Below the pieces are notes generated by a model. That model ran no database searches. It was given only the letters and a program-made list of their open reading frames with translations, and was not told where the DNA came from. A DNA stretch of 33,002 nt from Rhizobiales bacterium Ga0077524 (lineage in GTDB: Bacteria > Pseudomonadota > Alphaproteobacteria > Rhizobiales > Hyphomicrobiaceae): assembly GCA_001464755.1 (NCBI GenBank), contig LNDR01000380.1, forward strand, positions 1-33,002, written 5' to 3'. Made by a program: the position numbers and the translations under genes. Position 1 is the first letter of the stretch. Each line of letters begins with the position of its first letter. This document shows, piece after piece, positions 15,811 through 23,149 of the stretch.

Positions 15811-16479
15811 CTACTGGCGCACCAGGACGATGCGCGCCATCCAATCGATGTCGCGGCGGCGTAGCGCGACGGGCTTGGCATGCGAGCCGAATGTGCCCAG
15901 CTCTATGCGACTGACGCTGGCCGCCACCAGGAGCCGGGGCAGCACGGGCATTCCGGCCGGCTTGACCAGGACCCGGTCGCCCGCGCGCGGCTCGGCTGCT
16001 TCGGAAGCGACAAGCACGTTGCCGGCGCTGTAAGCGGGCTCGAGGCTCGAGTCGGCTACGGCCAACGCGAAGCGGCGACGACCCGTCTCGATGGTCTCAC
16101 GACCGTTCGCGGTCATCTGGTGCTCGAGGGGGGGCTCCCAGTCGGAGACCAGACCGCCGCGGATCTCTCCGACCACGGGCACGACGGAGATTTCGCCTTC
16201 CGCGAGTTCGTCGAATGAGATCTCGAGGGTTTCCTCGAGTTCTATGGTCGCAAACTCGTCGAGGGTCGTGTTCGTCGCCTCGAGCACCTTGGCGATGCTT
16301 TCAGTGCTCGGCCACCGGGGGCGGCCCTCGGGCGTGATGCGCTTCGAGCGGTTGAATGTGGTGGGGTCGAGGCCCGCCAGACGGGCGAGTGCCGACGGTG
16401 TCAGCCCACGGCGGTCCGCGAGCGTGTCGATGGCGCTCCAGATCCAGTCATGGGTTAGAGGCCGATCGCGGCGCCGCAT
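15811..16479 (-). CDS. HTH transcriptional regulator with S24/LexA-like domain
   Basis: This is a 222-residue protein from the ATG at 16479, which has AAGAGG 8 bases upstream (a GTG at 16497 is a weaker alternative). The N-terminal XRE-type helix-turn-helix is at about 9-74: LTPSALARLAGLDPTTFNRS, then STESIAKVLEAT. The C-terminal S24-like domain (about 135-220) keeps the nucleophile-site serine in DSSLEPAYSAGNVLV (Ser145) and the GDRVLVK strand. The position of the catalytic lysine (VMVK in relatives I recall) is Pro181. Self-cleavage like LexA or CI is therefore unlikely, and the domain may only dimerise. It is divergent from DUF952-pyrD, a layout I associate with Bradyrhizobium-type genomes. 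Confidence 0.9.
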   Translation of the reverse strand: MRRRDRPLTHDWIWSAIDTLADRRGLTPSALARLAGLDPTTFNRSKRITPEGRPRWPSTESIAKVLEATNTTLDEFATIELEETLEISFDELAEGEISVVPVVGEIRGGLVSDWEPPLEHQMTANGRETIETGRRRFALAVADSSLEPAYSAGNVLVASEAAEPRAGDRVLVKPAGMPVLPRLLVAASVSRIELGTFGSHAKPVALRRRDIDWMARIVLVRQ

Positions 16480-16497
16480 CTCATTCGCCTCTTGCAC

Positions 16498-16751
16498 ATC
16501 CCGTGATATTCATCAGGCCCATCGCTGGCACTCGGGCCTAGCGGTCGGCGATGCATGGTTGCAGCATTCCGGGCGTGACGAGGCTTTTCCCTCCGCGCGA
16601 CCGGACCGACTTCGATCGTGTCACCGGCAAGAGCGAGTTGCCTTCCGAGACGGTGGGCGGGGCATGCGCTTCTGCGCTAATCAGCAGTCTATGCAAGCCG
16701 CGATCCGTCCGCTTACGGAATTTGCCTGGAACAACGATCAACGGAAAGTCT
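16498..16751. promoter_or_regulatory. Divergent region between HTH/S24-like regulator and DUF952-pyrD
   Basis: These 254 bases separate the divergent regulator and DUF952-pyrD genes and should contain both promoters. An imperfect palindrome TGATATTCATCA (16504-16515, TGAT-4-ATCA) sits 25 bases upstream of the regulator ATG. It is a candidate site for autoregulation, but it is short. The run before the DUF952 ATG has GGAAAG as ribosome site. No RNA gene is visible. Confidence 0.4.
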
Positions 16752-17114
16752 ATGCCCGAAATGGTTTACAAGGTCTGCTCGGCCGCAGAATGGAGCGAGC
16801 CGGAGGTGGCCAGAGGCTACACCGGCTCGGCCGACGACGCGCGCGACGGCTTCATTCATCTGTCGACGGCAGCGCAATTGGCCGGGACGCTCGCCCGGCA
16901 TTTCTCGGGGAGTGACGGACGCGGTCTCCCGGGCCTGGTCCTCGTCTCGCTCGATCCCGCCGAGCTTGGCGCGGCGCTGAAGTGGGAGCCGGCGCGGGAC
17001 GGCTCGCTGTTTCCACACCTCTACGGCGCTCTCGACCCGAATCTTGCGCGACGTTGCGTGCCGCTCGAGGTCGATATGGATGGCCGTCACGTTGTTCCAG
17101 GAGGTCTTGGCTGA
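16752..17114 (+). CDS. DUF952 domain-containing protein
   Basis: This 120-residue protein has the DUF952 pattern: VYKVCSAAEWSEPEVARGY at the start, the hallmark DGFIHLSTAAQL (32-43), LVLVSLDPAELG, LKWEP and LFPHLYGALDP, with a final beta strand. The fold resembles ADP-ribosyltransferase/glutathione-transfer-like small domains, but the biochemical role is unknown. The reading frame is open further upstream, but the ATG at 16752 fits the family length and has GGAAAG before it. Its stop overlaps the pyrD ATG by one base (TGATG), so the two are translationally coupled. Confidence 0.92.
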   Translation: MPEMVYKVCSAAEWSEPEVARGYTGSADDARDGFIHLSTAAQLAGTLARHFSGSDGRGLPGLVLVSLDPAELGAALKWEPARDGSLFPHLYGALDPNLARRCVPLEVDMDGRHVVPGGLG

Positions 17115-18211
17115 TGCTGAACCAACTTTTCGACCTCGCCAGGCCCGCGCTGCTGGCCTTCGATCCGGAGCGGGCTCACCAGATGAGCATCCAGGCCCTG
17201 GAGAAGGGGCTGCATCCTCGAGACACGAGCCCCGAGGATGCGCGCTTGACCACGACCGTCGCCGGCCTGCGCTTTCCCAATCCGGTCGGCATCGCGGCCG
17301 GGTTCGACAAGGATGCGCGCGTGCCGGATGCGATTTTGTCCATGGGGTGCGGCTTTGCCGAGATCGGCACGGTGACGCCGCGACCGCAGTCGGGTAATCC
17401 GCAACCGCGCATCTTCCGCTTGATCCGCGACCGCGCCGTCATCAATCGGCTGGGCTTCAACAATGAGGGGCACGCCGCCGCGCTAGGTCGGCTCGAGGCA
17501 CGCAGAGGACGCGGCGGCATCGTCGGGGTCAACATCGGCGCCAATAAGGATGCCGAGGACCGGACGGGCGACTACGTGGCGGGGCTCGACACGTTCTATG
17601 GCGTTGCGAGCTACTTCACGGTGAATATCTCGTCACCGAACACGCCGGGGTTGCGCGATCTGCAGGCGCCCGCCGCGCTCGACGAACTCCTGTCACGAGT
17701 GATGGCGGCGCGCGAGCGACACGTTGCGGGCGGCGCACAGCGTCGGCCGATCGTTGTCAAGATCGCGCCGGACATTGCGGAGGCCGACGTCGGGGCGATC
17801 GCCGAGCGGCTCGTCGCGCACAAGGTCGACGCGATCGCGGTCTCGAACACCACGCTGGCGCGGCCAGCGCTCGGGGACGCCATCGTCGCGAAAGAGGCTG
17901 GCGGGCTATCGGGAAGGCCGTTGTTCCACCGGTCGACGGTAATGCTCGCGCGGATTTACCTCGCGACGGGGCGTGCTGTTCCGCTGATCGGGATCGGTGG
18001 CATCGACAGTCCCGCTACGGCACTCGCGAAGTTCGAGGCGGGGGCGACGCTTATCCAGCTCTACACGGGACTGATCTACGAAGGAGCCGGCCTGATCGGG
18101 CGGATCAAGTCGCATCTGGCGGACCACGCGCGTGCCAACGGTCTCGGATCGACGGCAGAGGCGACCGGGCGGCGGGCCGAGGAGTGGGCCGCCAAGCCGT
18201 TGGACGGCTGA
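17114..18211 (+). CDS. pyrD: Dihydroorotate dehydrogenase (quinone), class 2
   Basis: This 365-residue flavoenzyme oxidises dihydroorotate to orotate in pyrimidine biosynthesis and passes electrons to quinone. The N-terminal membrane-associating helices (1-35) mark class 2. The FMN barrel shows NPVGIAAGFDKDA (56-68), EIGTVTPRPQSGNPQPR (83-99) and NRLGFNN (111-117). The catalytic serine loop NISSPNTPGLR is at 171-181. VVKIAPD, VSNTT, IGIGGI and LYTGLIYEG complete the phosphate-binding end. The ATG overlaps the DUF952 stop in TGATG. An upstream in-frame extension lies within DUF952 and is rejected. Pyrimidine genes are not otherwise clustered here. Confidence 0.97.
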   Translation: MLNQLFDLARPALLAFDPERAHQMSIQALEKGLHPRDTSPEDARLTTTVAGLRFPNPVGIAAGFDKDARVPDAILSMGCGFAEIGTVTPRPQSGNPQPRIFRLIRDRAVINRLGFNNEGHAAALGRLEARRGRGGIVGVNIGANKDAEDRTGDYVAGLDTFYGVASYFTVNISSPNTPGLRDLQAPAALDELLSRVMAARERHVAGGAQRRPIVVKIAPDIAEADVGAIAERLVAHKVDAIAVSNTTLARPALGDAIVAKEAGGLSGRPLFHRSTVMLARIYLATGRAVPLIGIGGIDSPATALAKFEAGATLIQLYTGLIYEGAGLIGRIKSHLADHARANGLGSTAEATGRRAEEWAAKPLDG

Positions 18212-18246
18212 GGCGGCTCCACTTCGTTGGCCGGGGACGTATTGCC

Positions 18247-19083
18247 TCAGCCGAGCCCGGTGGCCGCGGTCAGGCCGCCGTCGACCAGGATCTCGGTGGC
18301 CGTGATGTAGCCGGCCTCGTCCGAGGCCAGGAACAGAACGGCATGTGCGATGTCCCAGGCGTTACCCATCTTGCCGGTGGGGCAGGCGGCGTTGCGCTTG
18401 TCGATCAGGCCCTGCAGGTCGTTGGCGGCGATGGTCTTGGCGAGCCGGTGCTCGACGAGGGCCGTGTGCATGAGGCCAGGGATCACCGTATTGCAGCGTA
18501 TGCCCTTCTTGGCGTACGCGATCGCGGTCGACTTGGAGAAGGCGAGGATGCCGAGCTTCGTCGTCGAGTAGGCGACGTGGGGCCGATCGGCCGTCATGCG
18601 CAAGCCGGCAACGGAGGCGAGATTCACGATCGATCCCTTGCCCTGCTTTTCCATCACGGGGATGACGTACTTGCAGCCCAGGAACGCCGTCTTGAGGTTG
18701 TGATCGAGCTGGCGGTCCCACATCTCCTCCTCCATGGACACGGCGGTGCCGGGGGCAGATCCACCGACGTTGTTGACCAGGATGTCGATGCGTCCGAACC
18801 GTTTGACGCAATCGTTCACCGCGGCCTCGACCTCTTTCGCCTTGGTCATGTCGACGGCGCGGGTGATGCAGGTGCCACCTTCCTTATCGATAATGGCCTT
18901 GGTGACGTCGGCAGCTTCCTTGCGAAGGTCGACGCCATAGATTTTCGCGCCTTGGCGCGCCAAGAGCACGGCGGTGGCTTTGCCATTGCCCCAAACCTTC
19001 GCGTCGGGATCGTCACCGACGGAGCCGGCACCTGACATGAAGACGACCTTGCCCTCGAGACTGAGCATGTTGCTGTTTCCCAT
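18247..19083 (-). CDS. SDR family oxidoreductase with extended nucleotide-binding loop
   Basis: This is a 278-residue short-chain dehydrogenase. The usual TGxxxGIG becomes SGAGSVG followed by an inserted acidic stretch and then WGNGKATA (17-38). This resembles SDRs I know with 'GPGWGNGKA' but is longer. Asp52 suggests NAD(H). NNVG is at 104-107, Ser157, Tyr172 and Lys176 (YSTTK) form the active site, and the C-terminus ends ILVDGGLTAATG. The substrate is unknown. It converges with pyrD (35 bases) and diverges from the class-II lyase at 19250, so the SDR and lyase may serve one pathway. The start has AGGA about 8 bases upstream; the Met at residue 6 is an alternative. Confidence 0.92.
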   Translation of the reverse strand: MGNSNMLSLEGKVVFMSGAGSVGDDPDAKVWGNGKATAVLLARQGAKIYGVDLRKEAADVTKAIIDKEGGTCITRAVDMTKAKEVEAAVNDCVKRFGRIDILVNNVGGSAPGTAVSMEEEMWDRQLDHNLKTAFLGCKYVIPVMEKQGKGSIVNLASVAGLRMTADRPHVAYSTTKLGILAFSKSTAIAYAKKGIRCNTVIPGLMHTALVEHRLAKTIAANDLQGLIDKRNAACPTGKMGNAWDIAHAVLFLASDEAGYITATEILVDGGLTAATGLG

Positions 19084-19249
19084 TGGATGATCCTGGCGTC
19101 AGCTAAGCACGGGGCTCGACCCGGGCCAACGGGATAGGGTCGACTGGTGAGCGACACCCCGGCAGTACAAGCGAGCCGATGGCGCGTGGCGGGTCATTCG
19201 CATAGGGTCGCGGTCAAAATCAGTCTCATCCCTCAGCGAGCCAAAGCCG
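19084..19249. promoter_or_regulatory. Divergent promoter region between SDR and lyase
   Basis: These 166 bases separate the SDR (-) and class-II lyase (+) starts and should hold promoters for both. I do not see a convincing operator palindrome or clear -35/-10 pairs. The ribosome site of the lyase is weak (GAG about 11 bases upstream of its ATG). Confidence 0.35.
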
Positions 19250-20593
19250 ATGCCGTCCACCGCCTTCGATTCCCGGATTTTCCGCGATTTCTTCGGTACG
19301 CCCGCCATGCGTGCCGTGTTCTCGGACGAGGCGCTGGCCCGGCGCTATGTCGAGGTGGAGGTTGCACTCGCCCGGGCGGAAGCGAAAGTGGGCGTCATTC
19401 CGGCGGATGCCGCCGAGGCGATCGCCCGGCGGGCGACGGGGCTCGAACTCGACCTCGCCCAGCTCAAGGCCGAGACCGATGTCGTCGGCTACCCGATCAT
19501 CGGCGTCGTGCACCAGATGGCCAAGGCCGTTGGCGAGGCGGGCGGCTATGTGCATTGGGGGGCGACGACCCAGGACATCATGGATACGGCCACGGTGCTG
19601 CAGATTCGCGATGCGCTGGCGCTGGTCGAAGCCGATCTCGAGTCGCTGGATCGGACGCTGGCAGGACTTGCCGTCAAGCATCGCGACACGGTGATGGCGG
19701 GGCGCACGCACCTGCAGCATGCGCTTCCGGTCACGTTCGGATTCAAGGCGGCCGTTTGGTTGTCGATGATCCGGCGGCATCGCCAGCGGCTTGAGCAACT
19801 GAAGCCGCGCGTGCTCGTCGTGCAGTTCTCGGGAGCTGCCGGCACACTCGCCTCGCTCGGCGATCACGGGCTGGCGGTGCAGGCGGCGCTCGCAGAGGAA
19901 CTAGGTCTCGCGCAGCCGGACATCACGTGGCACGTGGCGCGAGACGGCATCGCCGAGGCAGGGGCTGTCCTCGGCCTCGTGACGGGCAGCCTCGCCAAGA
20001 TTGCGGTTGATGTGATGCTGATGATGCAGACCGAGATCGGCGAGGTTTTCGAGCCGTTCGTCAAGGGGCGCGGTGCGTCATCGACAATGCCGCAGAAGCG
20101 CAACCCGATCTCGTGCGAGATGATCGTGGCGCTGGCAAAGACGGTGCGGGCCCAAGTCGGATTGCTTCTCGACGCAATGGCGAGCGACCACGAGCGGGCG
20201 ACAGGGCCGTGGCATCTGGAATGGATCGCGCTGCCGGAGGCGTTCGTGGCATCGGCCGGCGCACTGCATCAGGCCCGATTCATGCTCGAAGGCCTGATCG
20301 TCGAGCCGGCTACGATGCGCCGGAACCTCGATATCACGGGCGGCCTCATCGTTGCTGAGGCCGTGATGATGGCGCTGGCGCCGCACACGGGACGCGGCGA
20401 GGCGCACGATCTCGTCTACGCTGCGTGCCGGGCTGCGCTTGGAAAAGGCACGCCGCTTATCGATCAGCTGCGCCTGATGCCGGAGGTCACGAAGCACTTC
20501 GACGAGGCCGGCTTGCGGACGCTCGTCGATCCCGCGGGGTACCTCGGCACGTCGCGCGAGATGGTGGACCGGATGCTCGCGCAACGCGATTGA
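19250..20593 (+). CDS. Class-II fumarase/aspartase superfamily lyase (PcaB/PurB-like)
   Basis: This is a 447-residue member of the superfamily of adenylosuccinate lyase and 3-carboxy-cis,cis-muconate cycloisomerase. The three conserved regions are VHWGATTQDIMDT (101-113), GRTHLQHALPVTFGFK (151-166) and the signature GASSTMPQKRNP (275-286), which carries the catalytic serine. The 'HWGATTQD' and 'GRT..Q.A.P.tfG.k' forms are closer to the PcaB-like branch than to biosynthetic PurB. No other protocatechuate genes lie beside it, so function is left general: beta-elimination or lactonising cleavage of a succinyl-type substrate. The last 148 bases (20433-20580) are repeated at 22030-22177, which suggests an event at this gene's 3' end. 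Confidence 0.92.
   Translation: MPSTAFDSRIFRDFFGTPAMRAVFSDEALARRYVEVEVALARAEAKVGVIPADAAEAIARRATGLELDLAQLKAETDVVGYPIIGVVHQMAKAVGEAGGYVHWGATTQDIMDTATVLQIRDALALVEADLESLDRTLAGLAVKHRDTVMAGRTHLQHALPVTFGFKAAVWLSMIRRHRQRLEQLKPRVLVVQFSGAAGTLASLGDHGLAVQAALAEELGLAQPDITWHVARDGIAEAGAVLGLVTGSLAKIAVDVMLMMQTEIGEVFEPFVKGRGASSTMPQKRNPISCEMIVALAKTVRAQVGLLLDAMASDHERATGPWHLEWIALPEAFVASAGALHQARFMLEGLIVEPATMRRNLDITGGLIVAEAVMMALAPHTGRGEAHDLVYAACRAALGKGTPLIDQLRLMPEVTKHFDEAGLRTLVDPAGYLGTSREMVDRMLAQRD
20433..20580 (+). repeat. Direct repeat copy 1, inside lyase 3' end
   Basis: This 148-base block at the end of the lyase gene is matched without gaps by 22030-22177. I count 7 mismatches. Reading in the lyase frame, 5 of the 7 fall at third codon positions; the two that change residues are Gly/Glu and Asp/Ala. 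The centre-to-centre distance is 1597 bases. Copy 1 is part of the intact gene and is followed by CAACGCGAT and a stop. Confidence 0.93.
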
Positions 20594-20611
20594 TCTCGAG
20601 GGACCTGTCTT

Positions 20612-21886
20612 TCAGCGCGGACAGGCAACGCGCACAAGCCCGTTCGGCTCGTCCTGTCCAAGGAATGCGAACCGCTGCTCCGTGCAAATTCGGGCGCCTT
20701 CGAAGTTGGCGCCTTTGACGATTGTCGAGATGATCGACGCGCCTCGCAGGTCGGCGTCCGTCAATCTGGTATTGGTGAGGCGGGCCTTGATCAGGCCGGT
20801 GCCAATCAGGCTTGCGCCGGTGAGGTCTGCGCCGGTCATGTCGGCCCGGCGAAGATCAGATCGATCGAAGGTCGCGTAACGGAGGTTGCGGCCTCTGAGG
20901 TTCAGGCTCGCGTCGTCGGGCTCAGGGTTGCTCGGAGTGACAAGCGGTGTGCTGATGACGACGAAATTGCGGCTCATAGGGCTCGACGGGCGCATAGCGA
21001 GCGCGTCGATCGGTCCGTCGAAGAGGATCACTGTCGGCCAGAAGGCACGGCGTGTGGCGGCGGTAGTGCCTTGCGGCTCTCGGCTGGAGCCCGTCGCCCG
21101 TTCGATTCTTGCCGGCCAAATAGCGGTTGCCAGCGTATCGAGAGCTTCATCGGGAATGGTCGCCACCAGGAAAGAGACCAGCGTGGCAAGCGTCGCGGTC
21201 AGTCCGCTGCCGGCGAAACTAGCTGGATGGCGGGTTGCGCCGGTCGCAAGTGCGCCTCGAAAGCCGCGGTCGGGCACCAGGATCAAGGTGCCGAGCAACA
21301 CGATGAGCACGGCATCGGCGACGATGTAGATGCGATGCCAAGTCGTCGTCGAAGCATCGTGCTGCGGGAGATAGGTAGCTTGGAAATTGAGAAGAACGAG
21401 CAGCGGCAGCAGGATGAGCGTGGTCCAGGTCACCGCATGAAGGAAGAACCCATAGACCGGGCTTCGCCAGGGGCCTGCGACCGCCTGGGCCATCGGATAG
21501 GAATGAATGAGCGATCGGAGGCGATGCTGGCGCGGCAGGTGATGGCCCTCGTGGCGGGTCAGCCTGTCATCGACGTCCTTCAGTTTTCGCGAGAGCGTGA
21601 CGTGCTGCATCAACAGATTGAGATGCATCAGAACCAGAACGAGCGGTCCGAACAGAAAGAACGAGGACTGCGGGACCTTCACTTGCAGCAGCGGTAGCTC
21701 GACGGGGGTTTCGAGCAACAGATCCTTGTGCGATACCCCGGCGAGTGCCACGACGAAGAAACCGAGCAGCGCCATCCAGACTACCCAGGCCGTCCGTGTC
21801 GAAGCTGCACTCTCGTTGGCGTCCTGCACGAGTTCGGCAATCGCCCGCTCCGCCCGATCGACGACCTCGTGGCCCGGCATCACCAT
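20612..21886 (-). CDS. Membrane protein with C-terminal pentapeptide repeats
   Basis: This is a 424-residue protein from the ATG at 21886, which has an excellent ribosome site (GGGAGGGG, 6 bases upstream); the frame opens at 21928. About five hydrophobic segments are visible near 33-50, 75-93, 147-168, 184-204 and 228-245. A soluble region with a pentapeptide-repeat stretch (about 327-400) follows: NLRGRNLRYATF, DLRRADMTGADLTGASL, then DLRGASI and ANFEGARI, with the usual A(D/N)LxG rhythm forming a right-handed beta helix. Two cysteines (401, 422) flank the end. Such membrane-anchored pentapeptide proteins are poorly characterised. It converges with the lyase gene (18 bases) and lies entirely between the two repeat copies. 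Confidence 0.87.
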   Translation of the reverse strand: MVMPGHEVVDRAERAIAELVQDANESAASTRTAWVVWMALLGFFVVALAGVSHKDLLLETPVELPLLQVKVPQSSFFLFGPLVLVLMHLNLLMQHVTLSRKLKDVDDRLTRHEGHHLPRQHRLRSLIHSYPMAQAVAGPWRSPVYGFFLHAVTWTTLILLPLLVLLNFQATYLPQHDASTTTWHRIYIVADAVLIVLLGTLILVPDRGFRGALATGATRHPASFAGSGLTATLATLVSFLVATIPDEALDTLATAIWPARIERATGSSREPQGTTAATRRAFWPTVILFDGPIDALAMRPSSPMSRNFVVISTPLVTPSNPEPDDASLNLRGRNLRYATFDRSDLRRADMTGADLTGASLIGTGLIKARLTNTRLTDADLRGASIISTIVKGANFEGARICTEQRFAFLGQDEPNGLVRVACPR

Positions 21887-22029
21887 CTGAAACCCCTCCC
21901 GATGAGGAATATCTGCCGACGCAAGCACGCCATGGGCTAGGCGTGCAAGGTCTGACCTTGGCGTGGCGCATTACCAGCTCTGTGCGGTGTCGACGTGTTA
22001 CACTCGCGTGCTGCCAAAAGGAGCCGGGT

Positions 22030-22177
22030 CTGCGCTCGAAAAGGGCACGCCGCTCATCGCTCAGCTGCGCCTGATGCCGGAGGTCACGAAACACTTCGAC
22101 GAGGCCGGCTTGCGGACGCTCGTCGATCCCGCCGGGTACCTCGGCACGTCGCGCGAGATGGTGGACCGGATGCTCGC
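22030..22177 (+). repeat. Direct repeat copy 2, downstream of the pentapeptide-repeat gene
   Basis: This block matches 20433-20580 over 148 bases with 7 mismatches and no gaps. Similarity stops abruptly on both sides: upstream bases 22020-22029 do not continue the lyase match, and downstream the sequence goes straight to a different short tail and stop. Confidence 0.93.
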
Positions 22178-22187
22178 TCGCGGGTGA
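22030..22187 (+). pseudogene. Stranded 3' fragment of a class-II lyase gene
   Basis: The frame encodes about 52 residues nearly identical to the lyase C-terminus (KGTPLIAQLRLMPEVTKHFD and on to TSREMVDRMLA). It then ends in its own Arg-Gly and stop (22185-22187), where the intact gene has Gln-Arg-Asp and stop. Lyase codons upstream are absent: an open frame reaches an ATG at 21963, but those residues are unrelated to the lyase. The mostly synonymous differences show that this tail diverged as coding sequence before it was cut off. It is most likely the displaced original 3' end, or the tail of a lost paralogue, and is not expected to be functional. Confidence 0.85.
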
Positions 22188-22229
22188 CGCCTGCGCCGAA
22201 CTCGCCCCGGTGTGCACGCGGCGACGAGA

Positions 22230-23048
22230 TCAGCCGTTGGTCTCGGCGACCTGGTCAGTCCACACGCGGAAGCTCTCCAGGGTATTCGGGCCAAACGTGG
22301 TGACCATGGCCACGTCGGCTGCGTCGCGGCCTCGTGCGATGAGGACGCGGCCGATGCGAGGCGTGTTGTTTCTCGGATCGAACGTGTACCAGCGACCGTC
22401 GAGGTAGGCTTCGAACCAGGCAGCGAAGTCGCCAGGTGGGAACGGGGGTGAGGTGCCGACATCGCCCAGATACCCCGTGCAGTAGCGGGCCGGTATGTTC
22501 AGCGCCCGGCAGAACGCTATCGCCAGGTGCGCATAGTCACGACATACACCGGTACTCTCGACGTAAGCCTCGGACGCCGTCCGAGTGGGTCGCGCTTTCG
22601 CGTAGTCGAATACGATCCGGTTGTGGACGAAATCGCAGATCGCCTGCACGCGGCCCCAGCCGGGTTTGGCCTTGCCGAACAACTGCCAGCTCATGTCGAG
22701 AAGCTTGTCGCTTTCGCAGAACCGGCTAGCGAGCAGGAAGACCAGGGCATCGTCGGGTAGAGCCTCGACGGGGACCTGTCCTGCATTCGGGGCGATGGGG
22801 TCCGGTTGGCCACTGTCGCGCACGACAGCGTCAGTCCACACTCGGACGGGGCCCGCCGGGGCCGACATGCGGCTGCACCAATTTCCGAAACCGTCGCGGT
22901 AGCTGACCAAAGGAACTGACGGAGACGTCAGGATATGGTCGGGCGAGATGAGATCCGCCACGCGCGAATGGTGGACATTGAGCACCAGGAGGCACGGCGT
23001 CGACTGGGGAAAACGGTAGTTGAACTCGTAACCGACCCTGAGTTTCAC
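22230..23048 (-). CDS. Transglutaminase-like protein
   Basis: This is a 272-residue protein with an N-terminal beta domain (1-95) of the type that precedes bacterial transglutaminase-like cores, and a core domain. The core carries Cys169 in STGVCRDYAHLAIAFCRAL and Asp224 in WYTFDPRNN. The histidine of the Cys-His-Asp triad would fall in a (H)AW.E motif, but here it reads FAAWFEAYL, with Ala209 at that position. My memory of rhizobial relatives is that this site varies (Ser or Asn), so the activity, if any, is not that of a standard transglutaminase or protease. The start is GTG with only a weak ribosome site. It runs toward the stranded lyase fragment, with 42 bases between their ends. Confidence 0.88.
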   Translation of the reverse strand: MKLRVGYEFNYRFPQSTPCLLVLNVHHSRVADLISPDHILTSPSVPLVSYRDGFGNWCSRMSAPAGPVRVWTDAVVRDSGQPDPIAPNAGQVPVEALPDDALVFLLASRFCESDKLLDMSWQLFGKAKPGWGRVQAICDFVHNRIVFDYAKARPTRTASEAYVESTGVCRDYAHLAIAFCRALNIPARYCTGYLGDVGTSPPFPPGDFAAWFEAYLDGRWYTFDPRNNTPRIGRVLIARGRDAADVAMVTTFGPNTLESFRVWTDQVAETNG

Positions 23049-23149
23049 AATTGGCTCGCTGACGTTCGATCGGCGGCATCAATCGCCGTCACCAAGACAT
23101 ATGATGCCGGGGAGGTCGAATTGTAAGGCTGGAGACAGCGGGCGGCTCG

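Larger units (their letters stand above)
20581..22177. other. Putative inserted segment bounded by the 148-base direct repeat
   Basis: The interval from the end of repeat copy 1 to the end of copy 2 is 1597 bases. It contains one gene, the pentapeptide-repeat membrane protein, plus copy 2 itself. The arrangement resembles elements that insert into a gene's 3' end and supply a replacement end, leaving the displaced tail at the far side (as known for e14 in icd). No integrase, transposase or terminal inverted repeats are visible, so the mechanism is unproven. Confidence 0.4.

Noticed and set aside
21567..22217. Reverse open frame spanning the pentapeptide gene start and repeat copy 2
   Set aside because: It lies antisense to the lyase fragment and in another frame of the pentapeptide gene; its composition is shadow-like.
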